A stretch of 52,706 nucleotides of DNA from Saprospiraceae bacterium. Its GTDB lineage: Bacteria > Bacteroidota > Bacteroidia > Chitinophagales > Saprospiraceae. Position 1 is the first letter of the stretch. Each line of letters begins with the position of its first letter. Below are positions 9,901 to 18,183 of this stretch, piece after piece. The notes below the pieces were generated by a model that saw nothing but the letters and a program-made list of their open reading frames with translations, searched no databases and had not been told where the DNA came from. The position numbers and the translations under genes were made by a program. The stretch spans positions 1 through 52,706 of the forward strand of contig JAIPBL010000043.1 in the NCBI GenBank assembly GCA_021739645.1, given 5' to 3'.

Positions 9901-10625
9901 GTACCAATATCTCGGACATGGACGCCAGCTTGGCATCAGGAATTCTGACGGAAGAACAGCAAGCAAGTCTGTTGGCAGACAAAGAAACCGAATTGACAAA
10001 CCTGGCCAATCTTCAGTCCAGCACTACCCAAATAGCGACGCAATTGGCCAGCGACCGTTCAACATCTGCCGCTGCCGTTATTTCCTCCAACGGCGGTATT
10101 GCCGTCACAGCTCAATTCGAACAAAACGAAAAGACCCTGCTCGACCTCTACCTGAACACGGATGCTAAAAACCTACCCGCTACCTTGGCCCAAAAGGCAC
10201 AAGTATTAGGCATAGCGCAGCAATGCCCCGAATCGGGCGGGTACAGCACGTATTGGGCTAGGGCATGGTACTGTGCCATGACGGGCGTTGTGGTAAAACC
10301 TTCAAACTGTCTTTATGCATCGGAAAGGAGTTCAGAAGGAAATATCTTGCCTCAAGTGGTTGCCGAGGTGGAAGGTTTCTTCACGCTAACACCCAACCCC
10401 GCCCAGGATTTTGTGCTGGTACAATTGGGCACTGATGCAGATTGGACGGATGCCACCCTCAGCTTACTCGATGCCACTGGGATTATCCGCATGACCGAAA
10501 TGATTGGACAAGGAAGGAATGAAATGAATCTGCCTACAACGACCTTGGATAACGGTCTCTACTGGGTGTCCATCAAAACACAAGATGGAACATTCAGGCT
10601 TCAGCGCCTTGCAGTCATTAGATGA
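6927..10625 (+). CDS. T9SS-secreted parallel beta-helix protein with PKD domains
   Basis: A 1232-residue protein. It has a signal peptide (cleavage near LPLGAQ, residue 41), two PKD-like domains with the WEFGDG motif at about residues 154 and 239, a right-handed parallel beta-helix of NNTF/GNAIR-type coils from about 395 to 810, a helical segment from about 905 to 1120 with a heptad-like stretch, and a C-terminal T9SS sorting domain from about 1151 (TPNPAQDF, LDNGLYWVSI). The helical segment shares W-D-x-RRYLY-x-KL, AQFEQNEK and WAR motifs with the paralog at 12286. It heads the plus-strand array. GC content rises abruptly near 8210, between the PKD and helix parts. It is likely a surface adhesin or glycan-binding protein (inferred). 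Confidence 0.87.
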   Translation: MKKHEKDLTKFRLPAMAGQLHRCLCAFLLLISLCILPLGAQTPCEPEAQFLATVTHNKLNLQAAMPNVEYTTYSWSTTGLSGLMGAGKAIEIDLPSTETNFTVTLSVVNDYLNATCSKVVALYTRCDTANFTYIINPDQCTVSFMPTNSNVISHHWEFGDGTSSNEAAPVHFYPQTGFYIVVHTVTQSGPNGEIFVYTCLKGIWVECNGGGGGVIPTDECCRLKTCFMHPIQDPNYAYYWEFGDGKTSTEMNPCHYYDNVSTYPVSMGGTPTVTVKRCYTPLGGVQTCLDFSVSLVSSQHPAAIYVGEPGLTTSIYVVSSIDGQPLFPGNSLQGPYNGPNGTVPKEVHIMGELQFNKSFDFLNFVDFCMDPCAGMVVEHHRNLKFDNNISVRNKCCLWRSIDIDHSATFTSSNDNTIRGAQYGLRTKSDMAVMDISETHFDSNWVGIFLRHPLTISRFDNNTFVSDYTDPHCTPLPGIPPPSCDNEVQVMAQVPHLQRGFAGIVGKNTILNLPAGSVGSNNDFTYMDNGIWLHDSDAEVRRCNFLEIKDLAYGSKSGNAIRSNIYNGSHSLRQWGNGTSITETTTGIRMYADSYGNILDSRNNSITVSKYGYRLEIGGTLAQGSVIRDNSIQSDLYGIDATKKNAENVPSHLSIAMNNVTVNNGTDEGIGILVNDAVPPIAATTIHDIHVLENGVTLNNGRTGIEVSNFRNADVAFNVVHVNDTGGGGVDPFPPMGIYLEGGNKNLVRCNTIIGTFPGGAQHSIVTEKSYDNLISGNGLSSTAIGIDFRNFCGTTTDLTCNTMQNHLAGLRYWEDARTGNQYYKGNQWLGTWPQSTIGAWHLSTDENVIWDSKYRAKQGTNQWPPSIDVMITNPAWFTNAGNLVICNTGCDVMLQPDSTNELDMAISSSNLSVPANSDIYNWDARRYLYGKLSANAVLANQSTAYSSFLNNQSSTTVGLLYNSAAQVHGLFNLSLSTSQALDANLAAIEAARTNISDMDASLASGILTEEQQASLLADKETELTNLANLQSSTTQIATQLASDRSTSAAAVISSNGGIAVTAQFEQNEKTLLDLYLNTDAKNLPATLAQKAQVLGIAQQCPESGGYSTYWARAWYCAMTGVVVKPSNCLYASERSSEGNILPQVVAEVEGFFTLTPNPAQDFVLVQLGTDADWTDATLSLLDATGIIRMTEMIGQGRNEMNLPTTTLDNGLYWVSIKTQDGTFRLQRLAVIR

Positions 10626-10632
10626 TGATTGT

Positions 10633-10672
10633 GGCTGCCCCGTGAACCGTTGGCGAGAGGCACGGGGCGGCC
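10633..10672 (+). terminator. Strong intergenic hairpin between array genes
   Basis: The arms 10633-10644 and 10661-10672 pair over 12 bp with one G-U; the 16-nt loop contains GTTGGCG. The following TTACTTTAT is a weak T-tract. It starts 8 nt after the previous stop and ends 27 nt before the next ATG, so it may be a partial terminator or an mRNA processing/stability element. Confidence 0.6.
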
Positions 10673-10698
10673 TTACTTTATCTTCAAACACAATTCAA

Positions 10699-12201
10699 AT
10701 GAAAAAACCCATATTGTTCATCCTGATATCAGCAGTCGGTCTCGCATCCTTCGCCCAAAAACACGATTACAACTGGATAGTGGGATACGACAGCGCCGAT
10801 CCCCTCGGCATCAGCGAGACTATGCTCCTCACCTTCAACACTGACCCACCGTCAGCAACTTGGCATCCCGTTGCCTTTGGCCTCGTCGGTACGAGAGCGA
10901 CCATGAGCGATACAGGTGGTACCCTAATATTCTACTCTAATGGCATCAAAATCCACGACGCCGACGACCAACTCATGCCCAACGGTGATAGTATCAATGT
11001 TGGAGAAGTGGCTTTTGCTCATTGGGATGGCTACATCTCAGCCTTTGGGATGTTCTGCTTGCCCTATCCTGGAAATCCTGACAAATACTTCATCAGTCAT
11101 ACAAGGCTAGAATATTATACCTCCCCGGCTATCATTGTCCCCGACCTACTCTATACAGTGGTGGACATGAGCCTCAATAACGGCAAGGGTGCAGTCACTC
11201 AAAAAAACCAGCAAATCAAGAGGGGCTTCTATCTAGAAAGACCTAGCGCTGTACGTCATGCCAATGGAAGGGACTGGTGGGTTGCCGTTCCTGAGCTACA
11301 CAAAAACAGCATCTTCACCTATCGGTTATCACCTGAAGGCGTGGTGGATACCATGCCACAAGTTATTGGGTACAAACCATCTTGGCCAGACTCCGCCATT
11401 GCCCCAGGCCAGAACTTTTTCTCCCCGGACGGATATCGCTACATAGACATTGACTATGTCAACGGAATACGAATCTACGACTTCGACCGTTGCACCGGGC
11501 TGTTCAGCAATTATCGGTGGATCAAGTTCCCTGTGACGCCAAAGGCGGGCTACGGAGCCATGTCCCCCAATTCCAGGTTCCTATACCTCACCACCGACAA
11601 CAGCAACCTCATGGTGCAGTTCGACCTTTGGGCCGACGACATCGCCGCATCCGCTGATACTGTGGGTATCTTTGATGGCTTCATCGAGGACGCATACGAT
11701 GCTAGGTTTCTGGATATGGCCCTTGGGGCCGACGGCAAGATTTACAGTGCTTCCAACACTAAGCACATGCATGTCATCAATGACCCCGACGTAAAAGGCA
11801 CGGCTTGTGGTTTCGTCCAAAGACAGGTATCCCTGCAAAGCTTCGGCAATGCCCCACCCGTCTACCCCAACTACCGCCTCGGCCCCATAGACGGCAGCCC
11901 CTGCGACACGCTGGGGATTGATGTGGCGGCGGAGGAAGTGGTGCCTGTGGAAGCTGCTGTTTTTGGAATTTACCCCAACCCAACTAGGGAAGCGATTAAC
12001 CTGACTGGTCAAGTGCCACTATATGGAGATACCAATTGGGAATTGTACAATTCCTTGGGCAAAACCGTAATGGCCGAGCGTCTGTCTCCTGGAAGCCAAT
12101 TCCAAACCATTGCACTCAAAGGATTGGCTTCCGGCATTTATTATTACAAATTAACCACGGATGCAAAAACCATCCAATCAGGTAAAATAATCATCCAATG
12201 A
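10699..12201 (+). CDS. T9SS-secreted propeller-like surface protein, paralog 1
   Basis: A 500-residue protein starting at ATG 10699, chosen because MKKPILFILISAVGLASFAQ is a good signal peptide; the longer frame would overlap the previous gene. The mature part starts KHDYNWIVGYDS and carries motifs shared with the paralogs at 15094 and 16613: HANGRDWW, a FSPDG strand, FDRCTG, and GSPCDT just before the tail. The spacing of repeated strands suggests a beta-propeller, but I cannot name the family. The last 75 or so residues are a T9SS type A sorting domain (YPNPTREAINL, LASGIYYYKL). Surface location is well supported; ligand unknown. Confidence 0.85.
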   Translation: MKKPILFILISAVGLASFAQKHDYNWIVGYDSADPLGISETMLLTFNTDPPSATWHPVAFGLVGTRATMSDTGGTLIFYSNGIKIHDADDQLMPNGDSINVGEVAFAHWDGYISAFGMFCLPYPGNPDKYFISHTRLEYYTSPAIIVPDLLYTVVDMSLNNGKGAVTQKNQQIKRGFYLERPSAVRHANGRDWWVAVPELHKNSIFTYRLSPEGVVDTMPQVIGYKPSWPDSAIAPGQNFFSPDGYRYIDIDYVNGIRIYDFDRCTGLFSNYRWIKFPVTPKAGYGAMSPNSRFLYLTTDNSNLMVQFDLWADDIAASADTVGIFDGFIEDAYDARFLDMALGADGKIYSASNTKHMHVINDPDVKGTACGFVQRQVSLQSFGNAPPVYPNYRLGPIDGSPCDTLGIDVAAEEVVPVEAAVFGIYPNPTREAINLTGQVPLYGDTNWELYNSLGKTVMAERLSPGSQFQTIALKGLASGIYYYKLTTDAKTIQSGKIIIQ

Positions 12202-12212
12202 CCTAAAGACAT

Positions 12213-12242
12213 GGTGTGCCGCTGCGCCAACAGCGACCCGCC
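12213..12242 (+). promoter_or_regulatory. Leader hairpin with CGCCAA loop (second copy)
   Basis: CGCTG (12220-12224) pairs with CAGCG (12231-12235) around CGCCAA; outer pairs extend the stem to 12213-12242 with two mismatches. With its downstream block it repeats the structure found before the gene at 6927. Confidence 0.5.
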
Positions 12243-12285
12243 CGATTTTCAACTTTTTTCTTAATCAATTAAATCTCTTTTCAAC

Positions 12286-15039
12286 ATGAAAAAGCATGTA
12301 AAAAACTGGAGAAACGCCAATCAACTGAATTGGCAAAACATTCCTCGGCTTTGCTGTAAACTGGTGCTGCCGCTGCTGCTGTGGGGGGTGGTAACAGCCA
12401 ACGTGACAGCAACTAGCTTGGACTATTGCCCCTGTATTGATAGCGGCTACAACATTGGGACACCCAATGACCCAACGAGTGTGACCAACTTGGGGTCGAG
12501 CGGATTGCCAACGGGAGGAGTTTCCGGTGCCTGCATCAGTATCAACGGCAAGCTCCGAATCACACTCGACTACACCTTCACCAACTGTGGCTTTGTGATG
12601 AACGAAGGGGCTGAAATTGAGGTGGTGTCTGGTAAGACACTTACCGTTCTTAACAGTTCATTGGTGGGGTGCCTAAAGATGTGGAAGGGAATTACAGTAA
12701 CCACAAACGGCAAATTGTTTATGGAAACCAGTACCGTAAGAGACGCTCAATATGCCGTACAGATGAAGAACCTTTCAAACTATCATCTATTCGACAACAC
12801 TTTTGATGCCAACTATGTGGGGTTTTATGTAGCCTCAGTATCACCTAGCCAAGGCAATTCCATTGCCCCTATTTCAGGCCCAAATGCTTTTGCGGAAAAC
12901 CATTTTCAAAAAACCTTTCAATTACTTCCGCCCTATCAAGGCCAGACTCCATCACCTGGAGGTGTGCCCTATGCAGGTATCCTTGTCAACAATCTAAACG
13001 CCTTCACGGTTGGAAGTCAAACCAATGGCAGCATTGTGAACCATTTCACCAACTTAAGGAACGGCATAATTTCCAATGCCTGCCTTAACAACGTCTATTC
13101 AGGATTGGACATCACTAACTTGTCTTCTGAAGGCATCGGGGTTTATATCTACAAGCCCGCTGGAAAGATAACTGTCCGAAACTCAACCATGTCAAACCTT
13201 AGGTATGGCGTCTCGGGCTTCCAATGCAAGGAAGTTGATATCCTTAGCAATACCGTTACTACCAACCTGCATGGGTTCAACCTTTATGGGTCCACCAAGG
13301 GGGCACTTATACAAGGCAATACCGTGGTCAATGACCCAGCCATGCCTTCGAGTACCCATTCTATCGTCATCCTGCAAGGGAGCAACGGAACGAGTCCGCA
13401 CAGGGTCTTGAACAACACGCTCACACCTAGAAAGGATGCCATAAGTCTTCAAAACTTGAATGGAAAACTGGTGGTTCAAGGAAACGTTATTTCTTTGAAT
13501 TCCACTTTGTCATCACCTTATGGCGTATTCGGGTATTATTTATCAGGGCCAACAACCATTAGTGACAATATCATCACCAAGTCAAGTGGAATAAACAACA
13601 GTGGTGCGGGCATAGTCATGGCCACCTGCAAAAACTCCCAAATCACTACCAACACCATTTCAGGGGCAGTTGGAGCACGGCTGAGTGCTGGTATTATCTC
13701 ATCTGACTCACCGTTGCAGTTGTTCTGCTGTAACAACATTACCCAAACGAAAATAGGAACTGTCTTGGGTGGAGCTTCAAACGACACCCGTTTTGCCAAT
13801 TCCATATTTGGGGCGCACGAGGTGGGGCTGCAAGTTGGTGGCCAGATTTCCCCGCAGCCCAATTATGGGAATACTTGGGTAGGTGCAAGTTCGTCTCTTT
13901 GGGACGCACAGTATTTGGGAAGTAATCAAAACATTTCAAACTCCCTGTTCACTACCGACCATGCGCTTATCCCCAATGGGTATTCAAAAATCAAAGTACC
14001 CACAGGTGCAATGCCAAGCCAATGGTTTGTATTCCAAGGAACCGACCCAACCTGCGGTAGCCAGGTAAACTGCGGCGTAACGCCCTTCCCGCTGGTAGGC
14101 GACAGCCCCAACGACTTCAACGGCAACGTGTTGACGGGCGCCGACCTATCCGCACTGACGCCGCCCACCAGCAACTACACCATGGACCAGGTGCTGAACT
14201 GGAATACGCAGCGCTACCTGTACCAAAAACTGACGACCCACACAGGCTTGGTCAGCTGGTCGGCAGCGGTCACTGCGTTCTACAACAATGCCCAGAATGG
14301 CCCGGTTGGGCAGTTCTATTCCGTCCATGAAGGCATTAGGACGCTTGGGTTCCCACCTTCTTCGATGAGCGCAGGCTACGACCAGCTCTTGCAGGGCATT
14401 GAAACAGAGACAGACGCTTACCAGTTGGATTTGAAGCTGCAAGACTTGGCTTACATGGATGCGCAAATTGCATTGTGGAAGTCGAACCGCATCAATGAAC
14501 TGGTTACGGAGTTGAATGGCATCAGCACTACCGCCCAGTACCAACAGAACGAAAAGGACATGCTGCTGCTCTACCTCCAGACGGTGGCACAGGACATCAC
14601 CAGCTTTACGGCTGCCCAACAATTGGCCATTGACGCGCTCGCCAACCAATGCGCCCTCGACGCTGGCTCGGGCGTGAATTGGGCAAGAATGATGCGGCAG
14701 TATTACGCTGAAGGCTGGGACTGGCAGGACGATTGTATGCCATTGGCCTATCGTTCCGAAGAAACGGCAAGCCAAGCAATTGCAGAAAACAAAGCGGCTA
14801 CTTTGTACCCCAACCCAGCGAATGGGCAAGTAACCCTATCGTTCAATGAACCTTTGAAGGATGGCGGTTCAGTCACCATTTACGACCTGCAGGGCAGGTC
14901 ACTTTTTTCAAAAGAAGTGCCACCCGGCGACGGTGAGGCCATACTGGCCACCAATAGTTTACCAAATGGATTCTACACCGTGAAGTTAACGGCAGATGGA
15001 AGGGTTTTAAGTGCCCTGAAACTGGCCATCGCACATTGA
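12286..15039 (+). CDS. T9SS-secreted parallel beta-helix protein, paralog of the 6927 gene
   Basis: A 917-residue secreted protein. The signal peptide ends near NVTATS. It lacks the PKD domains of its paralog; the parallel beta-helix runs from about residue 110 to 530 (WKGITV, NTFDANYVGF, GNTVVND-type coils). The helical segment at about 628-822 shares W-N-x-QRYLY-x-KL, AQYQQNEK and WARM motifs with the paralog. A T9SS type A sorting domain starts near 838 (LYPNPANGQVTLSF, LPNGFYTVKL). DNA composition changes from AT-richer to GC-richer near 14040, close to the helix/helical-segment border. Start context and leader match the paralog (MKKH start after a shared leader). Surface adhesin role is inferred. 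Confidence 0.87.
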   Translation: MKKHVKNWRNANQLNWQNIPRLCCKLVLPLLLWGVVTANVTATSLDYCPCIDSGYNIGTPNDPTSVTNLGSSGLPTGGVSGACISINGKLRITLDYTFTNCGFVMNEGAEIEVVSGKTLTVLNSSLVGCLKMWKGITVTTNGKLFMETSTVRDAQYAVQMKNLSNYHLFDNTFDANYVGFYVASVSPSQGNSIAPISGPNAFAENHFQKTFQLLPPYQGQTPSPGGVPYAGILVNNLNAFTVGSQTNGSIVNHFTNLRNGIISNACLNNVYSGLDITNLSSEGIGVYIYKPAGKITVRNSTMSNLRYGVSGFQCKEVDILSNTVTTNLHGFNLYGSTKGALIQGNTVVNDPAMPSSTHSIVILQGSNGTSPHRVLNNTLTPRKDAISLQNLNGKLVVQGNVISLNSTLSSPYGVFGYYLSGPTTISDNIITKSSGINNSGAGIVMATCKNSQITTNTISGAVGARLSAGIISSDSPLQLFCCNNITQTKIGTVLGGASNDTRFANSIFGAHEVGLQVGGQISPQPNYGNTWVGASSSLWDAQYLGSNQNISNSLFTTDHALIPNGYSKIKVPTGAMPSQWFVFQGTDPTCGSQVNCGVTPFPLVGDSPNDFNGNVLTGADLSALTPPTSNYTMDQVLNWNTQRYLYQKLTTHTGLVSWSAAVTAFYNNAQNGPVGQFYSVHEGIRTLGFPPSSMSAGYDQLLQGIETETDAYQLDLKLQDLAYMDAQIALWKSNRINELVTELNGISTTAQYQQNEKDMLLLYLQTVAQDITSFTAAQQLAIDALANQCALDAGSGVNWARMMRQYYAEGWDWQDDCMPLAYRSEETASQAIAENKAATLYPNPANGQVTLSFNEPLKDGGSVTIYDLQGRSLFSKEVPPGDGEAILATNSLPNGFYTVKLTADGRVLSALKLAIAH

Positions 15040-15053
15040 TAAATCTTTAACTT

Positions 15054-15083
15054 GGGAGGCTTGTTGGCGCAAGCCTCCCTTTT
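15054..15083 (+). terminator. Intrinsic terminator with GTTGGCGC loop
   Basis: A perfect 9-bp stem GGGAGGCTT/AAGCCTCCC (15054-15062, 15071-15079) with an 8-nt loop GTTGGCGC is followed by TTTTC. It lies 14 nt after a stop and 14 nt before the next ATG, so it could only partly separate the two genes. The loop motif recurs in the 10633 hairpin. Confidence 0.7.
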
Positions 15084-15093
15084 CATTTTCATC

Positions 15094-16596
15094 ATGAGAC
15101 CATTTCTTTTCCTTTTTTTTGTTTGTTCAACCCTGTCAGCCTTTGCTCAAAAAGAGGACTATTTCTGGTTCTTCGGCAGCAAGACCCCTCCCGACAGCAT
15201 TTATTCCACCTGTACCATTGACTTCAACAACAGCCCACCGCAAATCAACCTGCGCTACGAGTTCATTGGCTTCAACATGACAAATGCCAGCATCTCGGAC
15301 TCCCTTGGCAACCTCCTTTGCTATACCAATGGCGCTGTGCTATTCAATGCCGTAGGGGATGTCATCGAAAACGGGCACGACCTGCACTCGCCTACTTCTT
15401 TCCCATTTGGGTTTACTGCATTACAAGGTGGTATCATATTTCCGTTTCCAGACCATGCAGATAAGTTTATTTTTATTTCAGGCGTCATGAAATTGGATGC
15501 AATTGCAGACCCCCATCTCAATCCAATGACCTACACCACCATTGACATGACTGCGAACAATGGCGCAGGCGAGGTCATCGAAAAAAACATGCCGTTCAAT
15601 TATGACACCCTGCACTTCGGCAAGCTCCATGGCCTGCCCCATGCCAACGGTAGGGACTGGTGGCTGGTGGTGCCGCCGGACAAGGACAAGAACGAGTTCT
15701 ACAAGTTCCTCATCACCCCTAATGGTGTTAGCCTCTACGACAAGCAACAGCTTGGCGATCTGGCATACCCTGGGCTGGGGCAGGCCGTTTTTTCGCCAAA
15801 TGGCGAGTGGTACGCCATCTATGATTGGTTTGGGATTATTGGCTCCTTCCAAGGCAGCAGCATCCAGTTGTTCCGTTTCGACCGATGCACGGGCCAACTG
15901 AGCGACCCTATCAAGATGGTCTATGAAAACCTTGGGCTTCCTGGTGGCGTCGCCTTCTCTGCAAATTCAAGGTTTATGTATGTTTCCGCATGGGACAAAA
16001 TCCACCAGTTTGACCTTTGGGCAACTGATGTCCTCGCCTCGAAAATAACTGTGGCAGAATATGATGGCTTCTTGGACGAACGGGGGCTGGCCACCCGGTT
16101 TTTCACCATGAAACTCGCCCCTGACAACAAGATTTACATCAGTGTCTCAAACTACGACTCACGCTACCTGCACGTCATTGACCAACCCGACTCGCTCGGC
16201 ATTGCTTGCAACGTGCAGCAGCACAGTGTCGTGTTGCCTATCTACAACCTGTTCTCCATCCCAAACACGCCTGTATTTCGCATCGGCAAGATGGTGGGCA
16301 GCCCGTGCGATACCATCTTGAGCAGTAGCGTGGAGGTGAACCCAGATTTAGTGAAGTTTGAGCTGCACCCCAACCCTGCTTCTTCTTTTGTGGAAATCAA
16401 CTGCGAACTGCCTTCCGGCATAACAGCAAGCTGGCAGCTTTTCAATATAGCGGGCCAACTGACCAGCCAAGTAGAATTGACTAATACTGGCCAAAATTTG
16501 ATTTCGCTGGAGGGGCTTCAGAGTGGACTGTATGTTTACAAAGTAATCTATGAAAATCAGGCCGTGCAGCACGGGAAGCTGGTCATTGCTAAATAA
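15094..16596 (+). CDS. T9SS-secreted propeller-like surface protein, paralog 2
   Basis: A 500-residue protein, exactly as long as the 10699 paralog. ATG 15094 gives the signal peptide MRPFLFLFFVCSTLSAFAQ; an upstream ATG at 15052 would put the terminator stem in the coding region. Shared motifs: KEDYFWFFG at the mature N-terminus, HANGRDWWLVVP, SPNGEWYAIYDWFG, FDRCTGQLS, QFDLWATD, EYDGFLDERGL, RYLHVIDQPDSLG and GKMVGSPCDT. The C-terminal T9SS sorting domain begins at HPNPASSF. It is closest to the next gene, with near-identical DNA around the sorting-domain start (16369-16412 versus 17911-17954), which suggests tandem duplication. Function beyond surface display is unknown. Confidence 0.86.
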   Translation: MRPFLFLFFVCSTLSAFAQKEDYFWFFGSKTPPDSIYSTCTIDFNNSPPQINLRYEFIGFNMTNASISDSLGNLLCYTNGAVLFNAVGDVIENGHDLHSPTSFPFGFTALQGGIIFPFPDHADKFIFISGVMKLDAIADPHLNPMTYTTIDMTANNGAGEVIEKNMPFNYDTLHFGKLHGLPHANGRDWWLVVPPDKDKNEFYKFLITPNGVSLYDKQQLGDLAYPGLGQAVFSPNGEWYAIYDWFGIIGSFQGSSIQLFRFDRCTGQLSDPIKMVYENLGLPGGVAFSANSRFMYVSAWDKIHQFDLWATDVLASKITVAEYDGFLDERGLATRFFTMKLAPDNKIYISVSNYDSRYLHVIDQPDSLGIACNVQQHSVVLPIYNLFSIPNTPVFRIGKMVGSPCDTILSSSVEVNPDLVKFELHPNPASSFVEINCELPSGITASWQLFNIAGQLTSQVELTNTGQNLISLEGLQSGLYVYKVIYENQAVQHGKLVIAK

Positions 16597-16612
16597 CCCA
16601 ATTATCATCAAC

Positions 16613-18148
16613 ATGAAGTATCACATGAAATTTCTTGCACTTGTTTTCTCAATGATGGCCGCTATCTCCTCCTATTCCCAAAAAGAAGATTACGTCTGGA
16701 TGCTAGGTGGTGGTGTCAACATACCGGATACACAATACACCCTTCTTGTCATGGACTTCAAAATAGGACTCCCAACTTTCTCCAATACCTATTTACAATA
16801 CCCTGAAATGGAAGCCCCAACTAATACAAGCATTGCCAATGCAAGCGGCAACTTGGTCTGCTATACCAATGGGATTAGTATCTACAACGCCAACCATGAA
16901 ATCATTGAAAATGGTGCTGACTTACATTCCCCAACTTCTTTTCCCGGTGGTTATACTGCTGTGCAGGGGGGGATTTTATTGCCATTTCCTGATAATATCG
17001 GAAAATATATGTTGCTGTCGTGCAACGATATTCATTTCTATCATGATGGTTGGCTAACACCTGGCTGCTATCCTACCACCTATACGATTATTGATATGAA
17101 CGAGAATAATGGGGCAGGGAAAACGCTTGAAAAAAATATCCCCATCAACTTCGATACACTACTTTATGGACAGTATCTAGGCATACAACATGGCAACGGT
17201 AGGGACTATTGGACAATTGGTGCCCCAACTTATGACTCAAACAAGTTTTACAAATACTTAATTGACCCGACTGGCATTAAGCTTCACGACACACAAGAAA
17301 TAGGGCTAAATATTAACCCTGGCCTCGGCCAAGGTGCCATTTCTCCAAACGGTGAAAACATTGGCTATTATGAGTGGTTCGGCATAGCTGGAATTTCTTC
17401 GAATGTCAGCATTGACCTTTACCATTTCGACCGCTGCTCCGGTGAGCTGTCCGACCATACCCAAATCATCTATCCAGGGTTGCAAGCCCCCGGCGGCATC
17501 GCCTTCTCCCCCAATTCCCGATTTGTCTATACTCCCGCTTGGGACAAAATATACCAGTTCGACCTCTGGGCAACGGACATCCCCGCTTCCCGCATCACCG
17601 TGGCCGAGTACGACGGCTTCCTCGACGAGCGGGGGCTGCCCACCCGCTTCTACCAGCCCAAGCTGGCTCCAGACGGGAAGATTTACATCACCGTCTCCAA
17701 CGTCAACTCCCGCTACCTCCACGTCATTGACCAGCCCGACTCGCTGGGGGTGGCCTGCAATGTGCTCCAGCACCACATCCAGATGCCCACCTATCACGAC
17801 GCCTACATGCCGAACCACCCCGTCACCCGGCTGGGCAAGATGGTGGGCAGCCCGTGCGACACCATCCTGAGCAGCAGTGTGGAAGTGAAACCGGATTTGC
17901 TCAAATTTGAACTGCACCCCAACCCTGCTTCTTCTTTTGTGGAAATCAATTGTGAACTGCCCATCGGCAAAACGGCAACCTGGCAGCTTTACAGTGCTGC
18001 GGGTCAGTTGGCGAAACAGCTAAAACTGACGAACGGGGGCCAAAATTTGGTTTCATTGGAAGGGCTGCCAAATGGGCTTTATGTTTACAAAATAACCTAT
18101 GACGACAAGGCCGTGCGGCATGGGAAGCTTGTAATTGCTCGAACTTAA
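16613..18148 (+). CDS. T9SS-secreted propeller-like surface protein, paralog 3
   Basis: A 511-residue protein from ATG 16613 (ATG 16625 is an alternative and also gives a signal peptide, MKFLALVFSMMAAISSYSQ). It has the same architecture and motifs as the 15094 gene (KEDYVWMLG, GNGRDYW, FDRCSGELS, QFDLWATD, EYDGFLDERGL, RYLHVIDQPDSLG, GKMVGSPCDT) and a T9SS sorting domain at HPNPASSF. It starts 17 nt after the previous stop with no terminator, so it is probably cotranscribed. The first half is about 40 percent GC, but the stretch near 17450-17890 reaches about 65-70 percent, which suggests a mosaic made by recombination. Confidence 0.86.
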   Translation: MKYHMKFLALVFSMMAAISSYSQKEDYVWMLGGGVNIPDTQYTLLVMDFKIGLPTFSNTYLQYPEMEAPTNTSIANASGNLVCYTNGISIYNANHEIIENGADLHSPTSFPGGYTAVQGGILLPFPDNIGKYMLLSCNDIHFYHDGWLTPGCYPTTYTIIDMNENNGAGKTLEKNIPINFDTLLYGQYLGIQHGNGRDYWTIGAPTYDSNKFYKYLIDPTGIKLHDTQEIGLNINPGLGQGAISPNGENIGYYEWFGIAGISSNVSIDLYHFDRCSGELSDHTQIIYPGLQAPGGIAFSPNSRFVYTPAWDKIYQFDLWATDIPASRITVAEYDGFLDERGLPTRFYQPKLAPDGKIYITVSNVNSRYLHVIDQPDSLGVACNVLQHHIQMPTYHDAYMPNHPVTRLGKMVGSPCDTILSSSVEVKPDLLKFELHPNPASSFVEINCELPIGKTATWQLYSAAGQLAKQLKLTNGGQNLVSLEGLPNGLYVYKITYDDKAVRHGKLVIART

Positions 18149-18183
18149 ACCAACGTATTTTCATCATCTAAACCATATTCAAC

